From Dipteris shenzhenensis (taxonomy: Eukaryota > Polypodiophyta > Polypodiopsida > Gleicheniales): a stretch of 64,000 nt of DNA. The stretch lies in NCBI GenBank assembly GCA_047967505.1, contig CM106540.1, one strand, 5' to 3'. A model generated the notes under the pieces. That model made no database searches and had not been told where the DNA came from. It saw only the letters and a list, made by a program, of their open reading frames with translations. Below are positions 1 through 10,484 of this stretch, in pieces (within the stretch, counting starts at the first letter, position 1; every line of letters starts with the position of its first letter). Both the position numbers and the translations under genes were made by a program.

Positions 1-2262
1 GGGCAGCTTTCAAAGGCTCAGGAGAGACTTGAGGAGATTCAAGGCAGGAGGGCCCAGTTCAGGTTTTACTCCCAGCAGACCTTCTGGATCCAGAAAGGGG
101 ATAGATGCTCTAGAGAGTTCTTTAGGGCAGTGGGTCAGAGATACTCTTCGGACAGCCTTCGCAGACTTGTGGATGAGGCCGGGTATCTTCAAACGGATCC
201 TCATCGTCTTGTTGAGATCACTTCTGGTTTCTATTCCACTCTTAGACAGGATGAGTCATGTTTTGGATAGCCCGCTATCACTCATGGAGATCACAGATGC
301 GTTACATGAGCTGCCCAGAGACAGATGCCCGCGGGAGGATGGTCTGTCGCCTCTTTTTTTTAGAGCTCTTTGGGATACGATTGGGCCTCATCTACTTTCT
401 GCCTTTTCAGAGGCTCTTGATACAGGATCTTTGGGCGAGGCTTTATGCACAGGTATGATTTGTCTCATCCCGAAAGGGGGAGACAAGACAGTCCTACGAA
501 ATTGGAGACCCATTACACTTTTAGGGACAGCCTATAAGATCCTAGCAAAGACCTTGGCCCTTCGTTTAAAGCCTATGCTGCCAGATATCATCAGAGCTAG
601 TCAGACAAGATTTGTCCAAGATAGAGAACTGCAATCTCCTGCTGACTCTCCTTCGCCCAGTGAGTGGCCTCCCAAAAAGTGAAGATATGTCCAAGATACT
701 CGGGAGAGTCAGCAGGAGATTGCAGTTCTCCTTCTCGATTTTGAGAAGGCCTATGACAGGGTGGACTGGGGTTTCTTGGAGGGCACTATGAGGAGGCTAG
801 GCTTCAATGATAGATGGATTTTATGGGTCTCCTCACTTTACTCTCACTCTTCTAGCAGGATGGTGGTCTGTGGAGGCAGAGGACCGGCTTTTTAGCTATC
901 CAGATCGGTACGACAGGGAGGCAGTTGGATCTTCATGACGGACCAGCATTCTCAGCCTTCCTCACCACTAGTGAAGAGGCTTATTCAGATATGGGATCAT
1001 TTTAGACAACACCTCATCATAGCAGTTCCCTGCTCTAGAGAGGAAATTGCCCGACAGCCACTATATCATAACCCCCGGGTTCTGTATCAGGGATCTTCCC
1101 CTGGTACAAAACTTAGGACTCCTTTGGCCAGATGGCATGCTGAGGGGGTTGTGACAGTCGGAGATTGGTTTAGGGGAGGTGTGGAGATGTCAAAGGAGAT
1201 GATCAGAGATAGACACGGGCCACTTGGACAAATTGCTGCCACCAGATTACTGATCATGAGAGCTATTCCTCAGAGGTGGAGGGATATGCTTACAGATCCA
1301 GACTATGTTCATCCCATCTCTACTTGGTCAGGTTGTTTTAGTGAGTTTGGGCTATGCATTGGAGTTCGTTTAGGACCGGCACCGTTTACGTATTTTGAGA
1401 CGGATTCCTCTCACAGATTGTATCCCACTCAGCCACTGGATCGACAGGAGCTCCTTTGGCAGAGAGTCAGGGTCATTGGCTGCCTGGGTAAGGAATGGGC
1501 CACAGATCCGTCCAGGTTGACCATTGCAGAGGATCCTAGATGGAGACTTTGGATTTTTCAGGGTCGACCTCTTGCGGAGCTCGATTGGGACCCGGGTGAG
1601 TGGGCGTGGCCTGTGCCGATGGCAGGCGCTCGTCCTCTTCCTTTTTTCCAGTACTCGACGAGGGCAGGTTACAGGCTTCAGTAGAGAGACTCTCATCACC
1701 TACCATTTGCCTCACAGCATTGGCACGCACAGGGACTTACTGCAGAGCCCCCCTCTATGAGTCAGAGCCAGGAGACCACGGTTTCTTCATGCAGTGTCGC
1801 CAGAGACGGGGTCCCACTGATGTTAGCATCATGGAGCAACAGGACTTACTTTTGATACCAGTACTAGCTCAGGATTCCAGGCCTACTTTACCTACAGGTT
1901 CAGCCTGGGAGGTGATTTCTAGCATTACCCTATGGCGGATATGGTGTTCGCAATGTTCTTTTGTCCTTGGGGGGTATTTATGCACGGAGGCCGACATTCT
2001 TGCTTCCATTTGGGCGGAGATTATCTTCACTCTCAGGAGTCAGTGGGAGCGGTGTACATGCACCTCTTTGGCAGCTCGTGGGAGACTTTTATCCTTCATG
2101 AGGACATGGGACTGCTCATTATTTTTTCATTTGACCCCTTTTGGGATGTCGTGGCATTTTAGACCACCACCATGGCTTTTTTGCCACATTGTTGAGGCTA
2201 GGGATAGAGTACTTTCTCTCCCACCTGTTGTATGATTCGTTTTGAATGGAATATATCACTTT
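1..2262 (+). pseudogene. LINE-1: decayed L1-type non-LTR retrotransposon, RT to C-terminus
   Basis: Remnant of a LINE ORF2 (endonuclease/reverse transcriptase that copies its RNA into nicked chromosomal DNA). Positions 29-682 encode the RT fingers, with LIPKGG and NWRPITLL motifs. After an in-frame TGA (680-682) the same frame resumes with LLDFEKAYDRVDW (728-769), RT motif A. Another stop follows near 890, then SVRQG is joined directly to a C-terminal region (935-1684), so the part carrying the catalytic Asp-Asp motif is deleted. The C-terminal stretch continues in another frame to about 2235 and contains LWRIWCSQ, like the end of plant LINE ORF2s. The 5' end lies outside the window. A pure A run near 2270 may be the old poly(A) tail. 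The C-terminal part resembles LINE-2, so the two are probably one family. Dead element. Confidence 0.85.
624..730. repeat. 28-bp perfect inverted repeat inside LINE-1 RT
   Basis: Arms 624-651 and 703-730 are perfect reverse complements with a 51-bp spacer. A short direct repeat (tgtccaagata) precedes the first arm and lies just before the second. The second arm is the expected RT coding sequence; the first is its inverted copy, which breaks the reading frame. Confidence 0.9.
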
Positions 2263-2270
2263 CTTGTTAA

Positions 2271-2838
2271 AAAAAAGATGAACACCAAACTCACTTTTTT
2301 GTCCCTCTGATATTTTTTTGTGCCATGCTACTTTTGGTTTGATAAAAGATCCTTAAAGGGGGCAAGATCAATGGCTGTGCTGTAGAAAATATTAATTTCT
2401 AGGATTCTAGACTAAATATATTCATGGCCAACTGATCCATGATGGATACTGCCCAATTCGATGAGGAATGTTTGATTTTGCTGTATAAGAGCTCCCTTAT
2501 TCTTTCCCAGTATGTGTGAAGTAATGTCTCCAAAAGCAATATAAGGAGCAAAACTCTTGTGTAAGGGCATCAAATAGAACATATTTGAATGAGTCTATCC
2601 AATTTGATGATTATAATCTCCACAGTGCAGGAATGTCGTATGGTTGCCAAAAGCTCTAGTTGAGGCATCAGTTCTAGCTGAGACTTGCACAACGTGCGGA
2701 CCAGGTAAGTCACAGGTTAGAAAATGAATTTGGCATCATAATGTGAATGCTTTTCAGTCATTCTTAATGTGTAGATATTATGCTTGTTTAATTTAGAAAT
2801 TTCCCTCGAATTTGCTGCTGCTCCTCGCTCCTCCTGCT
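2271..2838. other. Unassigned spacer between LINE-1 and copia-1
   Basis: No coding potential or repeat was recognised. The sequence is AT-rich and contains no long open frame. Confidence 0.5.
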
Positions 2839-3095
2839 TGTTGAGAGTTCACACTCAACATCATGTGATCACGTGTGCATAGCACCATCATGTGATCATA
2901 TGTGCATAGCACTAACCTTATAGAGTGCTATAAAGGAAAGGGTTAGATCCCCTAACCCTAACTCTAAATGGGTTTGTATATATTCTATTTTTTCAACTAA
3001 ATCTAGTGTACAGTTAGTCATTTGTGGTGTGCTCTCTAGCTGTGCCCTCTCTCCTCATCTCCACTCTTCTCCTCTCCCCTCTTCATATTTTGTCA
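2839..3095 (+). repeat. 5' LTR of copia-1
   Basis: Starts TGTTGAGAG and ends TTTTGTCA, so it has the TG...CA ends of an LTR, and is followed immediately by a tRNA primer-binding site. Length is 257 bp. It holds a duplicated motif (atcatgtgatca). No matching 3' LTR is present in the window because the element is cut off near 8776. Confidence 0.85.
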
Positions 3096-3107
3096 TGGTA
3101 TCAGAGC
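3096..3107 (+). other. Primer-binding site (initiator tRNA-Met), copia-1
   Basis: TGGTATCAGAGC abuts the LTR end. This is the standard Ty1/copia primer site complementary to the 3' end of plant initiator tRNA-Met. Confidence 0.9.
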
Positions 3108-5535
3108 TCCGTTGCCTTCCGCTGAGGCATTGCGATCCTTGAGAGTGTGAGAGAGTAATCGAGAGATTGAGTGTTCCATTCACTTCCGTAGAGTGAGAGA
3201 ACAATTCTGTCCATTTGGTGAGTTATTTCCGTTCATCTCCTTCGAGAGTTTGTGAGGGATTTCTGAGAGTGATTTGCATCTTTGAGAGAAAGAAAGAGAG
3301 AGTTCTTTGAGTGTGATCTTCATTTGAGAGAAAGAGATTGACACTCAGTCTTCTTTTCTTTTGAGAGCATTCTCTCTATGAGAGAATAGAGAGAGATCTC
3401 ATTCGACTGCAAGCTTCAGGCCCCATTTAGCCGCCTTCAACAACGAATCCAGCCCGTTGGCTCAAAGCGTCCATCCACAACCTTCAGTCAAGGGCAAATT
3501 TGCAAGCCCACTCAACTCTGCAACGGCGCACCTACAACGACCGATGGGCCATTTCCAATAGAAGCAACGGACTAAGCCATCCTGATTTCCAAGCAGCAAC
3601 CATCTACGGCAAAGGTGACCCGAATGAAGCTACAAGCTCACTAAACGGCCGCCTCACAATTCTCGTGTGACAGCTCCATAACCGCACTTATTCTTCAACG
3701 AAGTTGGACTCCTTCAACGACAAAAGTTGCTCCACTGCCTTCTTCGAACAGACGCCTATCAAAGCTCCCTCAAATAGCGCTGCTCCAACCAGAACACAGC
3801 AAGCACCAAGGGCTCACTACTCGGTTGCGACCTCAGAGCTGCTGGGCGACCTCTTCAGCAACCAGCCTCCAACCACAATGCAGCCCTATAGGCTCCAAGC
3901 TCCAACGTCTTTGACTAGAGTCCTCCTTCCGACTAGCTCCACCTTGCAGCTCACCGGAAGGCTCCAAAGACCCAAGACATCCAAACGCCCATGCAATGTA
4001 GCTTCAAAGCTATGGGCTAGCAAACCTCTCTCTCGGCCTTCTTTTAGCTCTACAACCAGCAAACGATGCCACACGAGCTTCCCTCCAGCCTGCTCTTCAC
4101 ACGCAACGACGGCTCACCCTGTACGCTGAGCTTCTCCAAGGCCGTCGATGCTCCAAAGCACTCAACATGTGCATCAGTTGCACATCTTCAACCATCTACA
4201 AACGGCACCACCTCCTACGAGCTCCAAGACACACAACCTCTCAACGGCTATCTCCATGAGCAAGCCAACCAACACTCTCGATCTCCAATAGTCTTCTATA
4301 AGCAACGAGCTCCAAGGCATCGTTTTCAAGCTTCTCAAATTCCTCAGTCGACGGAGAAGACGACGGAATGCCAAAGATTCTGTCGGAATCATCCTAGATT
4401 TCGGTATACTACAGTTAGTCACGTGGCACTTATCCACTCGCCACGTCATCAGGCACCCTATCTTACCACGTGTCACCTTATCCACCACGTCAGCAGTCCC
4501 GTGAGATTATCACGTCATCACCTTATCCATAGTGCCACGTCATCTCTGTCACGTCAGCAAGCCACGTCATCTTGTCAGCTCATCAGCCACGTCATCTGGC
4601 CACATCATTAGTGCCACACCATCATTGCCACATCATCTATTGACATCATCATCTGTGCCACCTCAGTTGTCCAATCAGCACTGACCTCTACAGGCTCACA
4701 GAGTGCTCCACAGTCACTGCACGTGACCACTCTTGCCACCTCAGCACAGGGCTCCACTGGCACACCTCTTGCTAGGCACAGTGTCACATCATCACTGCAT
4801 GTGACCCACAGTGACACATCATCATAGAGCACCATTTGCACTCCTTTTGCTCCTCCACCTAGATCAAGTCGTATCTCTTGATCTAGGAAGAATTTGAGAG
4901 CGCTCCAAAAAGGAAAGTCGCTCGTTTTTTCATGCTCTACGCGCTCATCACATCATGCGCACATTTCGGCACAAGTTACACTCACATTTGAGCCTCGTCG
5001 ACAAAACCACTTCCTTCACGCACATTTGCCTCTACATCGACGCATCTGACCCAGCACTTAAAAAGAAAAAAAGAAAATGAATTATTTGTAGTTCTTTCAT
5101 TGATCGACGGTTGGTATAGATCTAGATCAGAATAGACTAGATCGCCATAGAGGGGACGCTTTGAATTTTCCCAAGTTGCCAATCTAAGCCATGCTCGAAA
5201 TTCTCGACTAGTACCTACTCGGTCCATATGCTCACATACGGTTTCACATCATTACATTACCTAAAACCTTACGTTCATCAGTTCAGTGAGCAGATTCAGA
5301 GTTCAGAGGCATTGCAGATTGTTTGAGTGGGTAGATAGCACTTGATTTCACACACACATGCCATCATTGTAAAGCCTATTCGGCTATCTCACGGCATCGT
5401 GCACATCATTTCAGCCTTGTAAAGCCTCTTGGCTATTCCCGGCATCATTGCCACAAGCCTTGTAATACAGATCAGATTTTATCTATTGTAGTTCTATCTT
5501 CATCGACGGTTCAGAGATTTCACTTGGCATAGTCA
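3108..5535 (+). other. Long untranslated leader of copia-1
   Basis: About 2.4 kb between the primer-binding site and gag. It begins with a GA-rich stretch (3120-3400) and continues as C/A-rich sequence. Two open frames (3704-4129, 4066-4611) show no recognisable domain. A cluster of CACGT-core motifs lies at 4419-4610. The leader is long for a copia element; an insertion of another repeat is possible. Confidence 0.55.
4419..4610. promoter_or_regulatory. Cluster of CACGT(C/G) boxes
   Basis: About nine CACGT cores occur within roughly 180 bp, most as GCCACGTCATC or close variants, followed by decayed GCCACATCATC copies to about 4660. CACGTG/CACGTC are G-box and C/G-hybrid sites bound by plant bZIP factors. 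Whether they act as an enhancer or are only a degenerate minisatellite cannot be told from sequence. Confidence 0.45.
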
Positions 5536-6700
5536 GTGTATTTGCAGTTGATTCATAAAGAGATTTTCATGACACTTTTGAGTACATTTCTTGCACCATG
5601 TCTAATGGAGACCATTCTTGTACTTCAAGAAAAATGGGAGTATGTCGATGGGTCTACACCTAGACCATCGGACGATCCAGCCACTAGTAGCTCTACTCCA
5701 CCTGTTGTCACAGCACCAGCAACGGGATCTGCAACCGGATCTACAACTACACAAACAGTTTTCGCACCAGGAGCAGATCCTGCCATTGTCCGAGCTCAGG
5801 CAGAATGGGATAAGAAAGACAAGTAAGCCTATCATTTGATCAAGCAGAATGTACAAGATGTCATGCTAGGACAGCTCAACACAGTTAAGACATCGAAAGA
5901 AGCATGGGATATGTTCGCAGCTCTCTACGAGCCCAAGAACACATCCAGGATTCTCACATTGAGAAACCAAATCAACGAGAGTTTCCGCAACTGCACTGAA
6001 ACCGGTCATGCTTACGTACTCCGCATAAAAGACTACAACAATCAACTTGCAGTAGCAAGAGAGACTATGAATCCCGCAGAAATTGTTCAAGTCATTCTGA
6101 ATAGACTAGGAGAGGGATACAAGAATCTAGTTCAGAGTGTTGCCATCCAACGGCAAATTCCGACACTGGAAGAACTTTAGTCAGTCCTACTTGGTGAAGA
6201 ACTCAGGACTCAGGCCATCCAAGCACGAAAAGGTCATTCTAATGATCAGGCATTCACAACTTCAAACAGAAGCAGAGGTAGAGGCAGAGGCACAGGCAGA
6301 GGAAGATCATATAAGAAAAGTGGTCATTATCAACAAAATTAGCATCAGCATCAGCATCATCCTCAGCAACATCAGAATCAGCAAAGAGGAAATCATTCCA
6401 ACCGAGGAAGATTTCAAGGACGAGGGAATGCATCCACCATGTCAAACATCCAGTGCAACTACTGTCATAAGTTTGGACACTATGAAAGAGACTGTCGCAA
6501 GAAGCAATACGACCAAGGTGGTCAAATCCAGGAGTAATCGAGGGAATTTTCGAGGCAGAGGAAATCATCGTGATGGACATTCTAGTCACAGTCATTTTAC
6601 AAATGAACATGGAAATATGTTCCTTGCAAGCGAAGAAATGCATCAGACTGATATAGTGTACACAGTGTACACAGACACTGATTTCAATCCCAAAGAGAAT
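5536..6700 (+). pseudogene. copia-1 gag (capsid polyprotein), broken
   Basis: Gag packages the element RNA in virus-like particles. The frame contains EYVDGSTPRP, then after a TAA (near 5824) a UBN2/retrotran_gag-like region (VMLGQLN, SKEAWDMF, LGEGYKNLV), a TAG at 6178-6180, an Arg/Gly-rich tract and a CCHC zinc knuckle C-x2-C-x4-H-x4-C at 6454-6495 (CNYCHKFGHYERDC). The N-terminus looks shortened. A TAG near 6535 and frame changes follow. It lies directly upstream of protease in the normal copia order. Confidence 0.85.
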
Positions 6701-8776
6701 TTCAGCTATCAAGTCGACCAAGTGGAACAGGATCCTTGGTACATCGACAGCGATGCATCATCTCACATGATAAATCATTAGGAATGGTTCACAGAAATGA
6801 AGCCATTAGAAGGTCAGAAAAATGTCATTTACACAGCAGATAATGCACCGAATCTAGTTCAAGGGACATCTGTTATTTCCATGAACAATTTCACTGGTAC
6901 GAAAGGATTAGTGAAAGATGTGTTCTATATCCTGAAGCTAATCAAGAACCTTTTGTCAGTAGGTCAAATGACGGAACACAACTACAGAGTCATCTTTGAC
7001 GGTGATGAATGCACTATCAGAGACAAATCCAAAAGATGTCAGCTAGTAGCAAAAGGTGTCAAGGAAGGACACTTATACATATTGCTAGCTACAGTACCAG
7101 ATAAGCATGCGATGTCAGCTCAACTGCAACAGGTGCCACTATCTGCAAAATGGCACAAGAGATATGGTCATGTTAATTTCAAATACTTATTAGATCTTAG
7201 CAATCAGAATATGACAATTGGGATTCCAAAGCTACAGTTTCTTGGAAAGGTTTGTGAAGCATGCTGCTTCGGCAAACAAAAGCGAACCAACTTTGGCAGA
7301 AGTACCTCTCGTGCACGAGGTATTCTTGATTTGATACATACAAATGTATGGGGTTATGCCCAGAGCCGCAGCATCAATGGTTCACTTTACTACTTGACTT
7401 TCATCGATGACTATAGTAGATATTTTTGGGTCTACTTTCTGAAAGAGAAATTTGAAGTACTTTTCAGATTTCAAGAATTCAAAGCCATGGTAGAAAACCA
7501 GACAGGCAGAAAGATCAAGGTTATGAGATTAGATAGAGGAGGTGAATACATGTCTTCAGCATTCATGAACTTTTGCAGAAGTGACAACATAGGAAGACAA
7601 TTCACATATGCAGATACTCCTGAGTAGAATGCAAGAACTGAAAGGAAGAATGGGACTTTAGCAGACAGTGCTAGAGCAATGCTTAGTGAAAAGCATCTTT
7701 CGAATCAGTATTGGGCAGAAGCAATAGCTACAGCAAACTACTTGCTTAATTGGCTTCCTACCGAACCGATATAAGGTATGACTCCTTATGAAGCATTCAC
7801 TGGATACAAGTCACACATTGGGCATCTCCGTATATTTGGTTGCATAGCATATGCCCTCATACATGATGATCATCGCAGAAAATTGAATGCGAAGTCACGT
7901 AAATACATCATGGTTGGCTACAGTGAAGAAAGCAAAGCATACAAGTTGTGTGATCCCATCAACCACAAACTCATTATCTCCAGAGATGTAATCTTTGATG
8001 AGGAATTAGAATGGAAAAACTCACCTATACAGGAGATAGAAGCATCAACTTCACTGTCATCTATAGAATAGGTTGATGAAGAAAAGCAAGAATTGCCAGC
8101 AACACCCCAAGCAGAGCCACAGTAGCTTAGATGGTCTACTAGGGAAAGTAGACCTTCAGCCAAATTGACATATGCTCAGAAAGGTAAAGCAATTCAGGTG
8201 GAAACCACCAACTATGCTCTTATGACTATCATCATGGCTACAGAAGAGCCAGTGTACTTTGAAGACGCACTTTGAAGACGCAGTAGACAAGCGAGAATGA
8301 CAAAATGCTATGAATGAAGAAATGGATGCTTTGTATAAGAATAATACTTGGGAATTATGCGACCTTCCATCAGGAAAGAAGGCCATAGCAAACAAATGGG
8401 TATACAAAGTGAAGTACAATTCAGATGGAAGCATTCAAAGATACAAAGCCAGACTAGTTGCAAAAGGATTTGCACAGCAATATGGTCAAGACTATGATGA
8501 GACTTATGCTCCAGTAGCAAAGATGGATTCCATACGGTTCTTGATATCCCTAGCGACACTCAGCAGATGGAATGTGTATTAGCTCAATGTCAAGAATGCA
8601 TTTCTCAATGGTTATCTAGACGAGGAAGTCTACATGCAACAACCAGCAGATTATGTTGAACCAAAAAAGAAGAATAAGGTTTACCATCTCAAGAAAAGTC
8701 TCTACTGCTTAAAGCAAGCACCCAGAAGTTGGTACAGCAGAATTGACAAGTATTTTGCTAATTTGGGATACCCAGA
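6701..8776 (+). pseudogene. copia-1 pol: protease, integrase, partial reverse transcriptase
   Basis: Order PR-IN-RT defines Ty1/copia. The protease motif at 6746-6760 reads DSDAS instead of DSGAS. A TAG follows at 6779. Integrase shows the zinc-binding region (WHKRYGHV, then CEACCFGK), HTNVW near 7337 where the first catalytic Asp has become Asn (7343-7345), LDRGGEY with the second Asp (7532-7534) and a TERKNG region with the Glu. In-frame stops lie near 7625, 7772, 8069 and 8125. RT begins near 8310 (NKWVYKVKY, RYKARLVAKGF), has TAG at 8580-8582 and LNVKNAF with motif-A Asp changed to Asn (8586-8588), and runs to LGYPE near 8776, where LINE-2 sequence starts. The YVDD box, RNase H and 3' LTR are absent. 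Confidence 0.9.
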
Positions 8777-9060
8777 ATGTTGTGCTCTCCCGCTCCCCTC
8801 TCCCGCGCTGCTGCTTGCACCTCCTCCTCTCCCTTCCCTCTCCTCCTCTCCCCTCCTGCTCTTCTCCCCTTCCTCTCCTCTTCACTCCTTCCCCTCTCCT
8901 CCTGCTATCCCTTTCCCTTCTCTCCCTTGCTTCCCTCCCTCTCCCTCCTTCCAGCTCCCCTCTTCTTCAACCTTCCTCCTTCTTCAACCTAGCCCCTTCT
9001 TCTTTTGACTTGCTCTCTCTCATGTCTCCCTTCTTCCTTCACCCTCTTCCTTCAGGTGTA
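8777..9060 (+). other. Pyrimidine-rich 5' UTR of LINE-2
   Basis: C/T-rich sequence (ctcctctcccctcc runs) starts exactly where copia-1 homology stops and precedes a LINE ORF1. The same arrangement occurs on the minus strand of LINE-4 (about 22850-23260), so it is probably the family's 5' UTR and internal promoter. Open frames through it are low-complexity. Confidence 0.6.
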
Positions 9061-10484
9061 CCCCCGTTTTTTGGGGGTCTCCTGGGCATCAAGAAAGCGG
9101 ACAGAGTTTTTTGTGTGTGTTTGAGTCGGCCTTCCCCACCTCGATTGACGAATGGGCATCCATTCAGTCAATCCGTTAACGCATATACCGGCTGCGATAA
9201 TCGTCACATTTTCAAAAGATGAGCTGTAGCAGTTGCAAAAGGACTTGGAGCATGAGTGTTCCAGGACTCTCTTCGCACGCATCTTTGGTTCACACCCCTT
9301 CATATCACAGGCTAGAGATTAGATGCTTGCAGCGCTTCCTTAGGAGCTCGTCCCCCATCTTAAGGATGTTCATTTGTTGGGACCAGCTTTCTTTCAAGTG
9401 TGCCTAGATTCCTCGGACGTTACGAGAGACTTACTATAGGTCAGGTTTCTATTTCTAGACTACAGGAGGATTTTTTTGTTTCTCTTTCAACTGATCTTTG
9501 ACCCAATTGAAGAGGACAAGAAGGGAGTTTCTGTTTTCATCAGGTTCCCTGGTCTCCCCTCAGTTTATCACGGGCTTTTTTCAGTTATTGGCAAGAGGTT
9601 TGGTGTGGTAGAAGAGATCCCCCCTCTTCCTGGCGAGCCCTCTTTGGCTTTTGAGGTGGTCAGGATGGATGGGGTACCCAAGGTTAGGGCCATTGTCCAG
9701 GACCCTAATATTTCAGATGACCACATCATGCTACAACGACCCGATGGGTCATTCTTCCGTCAGAGATTTGAGGTTATAGGTCGACAGGACCAGTGCAAGA
9801 TTTGTAGATCCTCGAGGCACTTTGCCAGAGATTGCCAAAGAAGAAAAAGAGGCTCAGAATGCAACCAGCTCGTACTAGCTTACGACAGAGAGCAAGAGCA
9901 AGACCTACCGCTCCACAGGCACTGCCTCAAACACGAGCTCCCCCTCCTTCTAGGGTTACTCAAGTCCCTCCTGCACCCCGCATCAGCTTTGGCCCACGGT
10001 GGGTTAGGCCCTCTACTTCAGATCATACTTCCACCGCTTCGGAGGCATCTCCCTTGGAGACTCGGGAGGCTAACGCCTTGGAGCCTAGCATTTAGGAGCC
10101 TTCTTCCACTCCACCCCAGGATCAGGCTGTACCTCCCTTAGCAGCCTAGGTTGTTGGCACCTCGTCCACAACACTTCTTGATCAGAATCGAGTACAAGTG
10201 CCTTCTTACGTGGATAGAGGGAAGGGGGTCTTACATTCTCTCCCTGCTTCGGTAGGAATCCTTCAGACCCCCTCCCAAGGACTGGCTCAGTGGAATTCCT
10301 TTTCCGCTCTTGAGGACCTCTCTGACCTCCCAGACGATGATTTTGTACCTTTCACTTTCGGGGAGCTAGTTATTGGCATTCCTATTGAGAGATCTTTCTC
10401 TCTCTCACGTGTGGACTTTCCTCCTCTTGGACCTCGTGTGTATGGCAGGAGGTCAGCTCCGGTGGAGGGTTCCTTCCGCCGATG
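9061..10484 (+). pseudogene. LINE-2 ORF1: RNA-binding protein with CCHC knuckle
   Basis: LINE ORF1 coats the element RNA. The longest frame (9476-10141) contains IRFPGLPSVYHGLF and FEVVRMDGVPKVRAIVQDP, a DUF4283-like RNA-binding fold, then a C-x2-C-x4-H-x4-C knuckle (CKICRSSRHFARDC) at about 9789-9830. Upstream coding (9215-9475) is in other frames and aligns with the LINE-4 ORF1 N-terminus. After the knuckle the frame shifts; a frame from 10198 to 10485 carries the C-terminal part (LSDLPDDDFVPFTFGEL). Several stops and frameshifts make it non-functional. Confidence 0.75.

Noticed and set aside
3096-3107. tRNA gene suggested by TGGTATCAGAGC (also at 17059, 35599, 51246 and 55954)
   Set aside because: Only the 3' acceptor complement is present beside LTR ends; these are primer sites, not tRNA genes.
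4066-4611. 181-codon frame in the copia-1 leader
   Set aside because: Thr/Ser/His-rich translation of the CACGT repeat region; no conserved motif and it lies before gag.
8634-9008. 124-codon frame as a single protein
   Set aside because: It is a chimera: copia-1 RT up to LGYPE, then low-complexity LINE-2 5' UTR.
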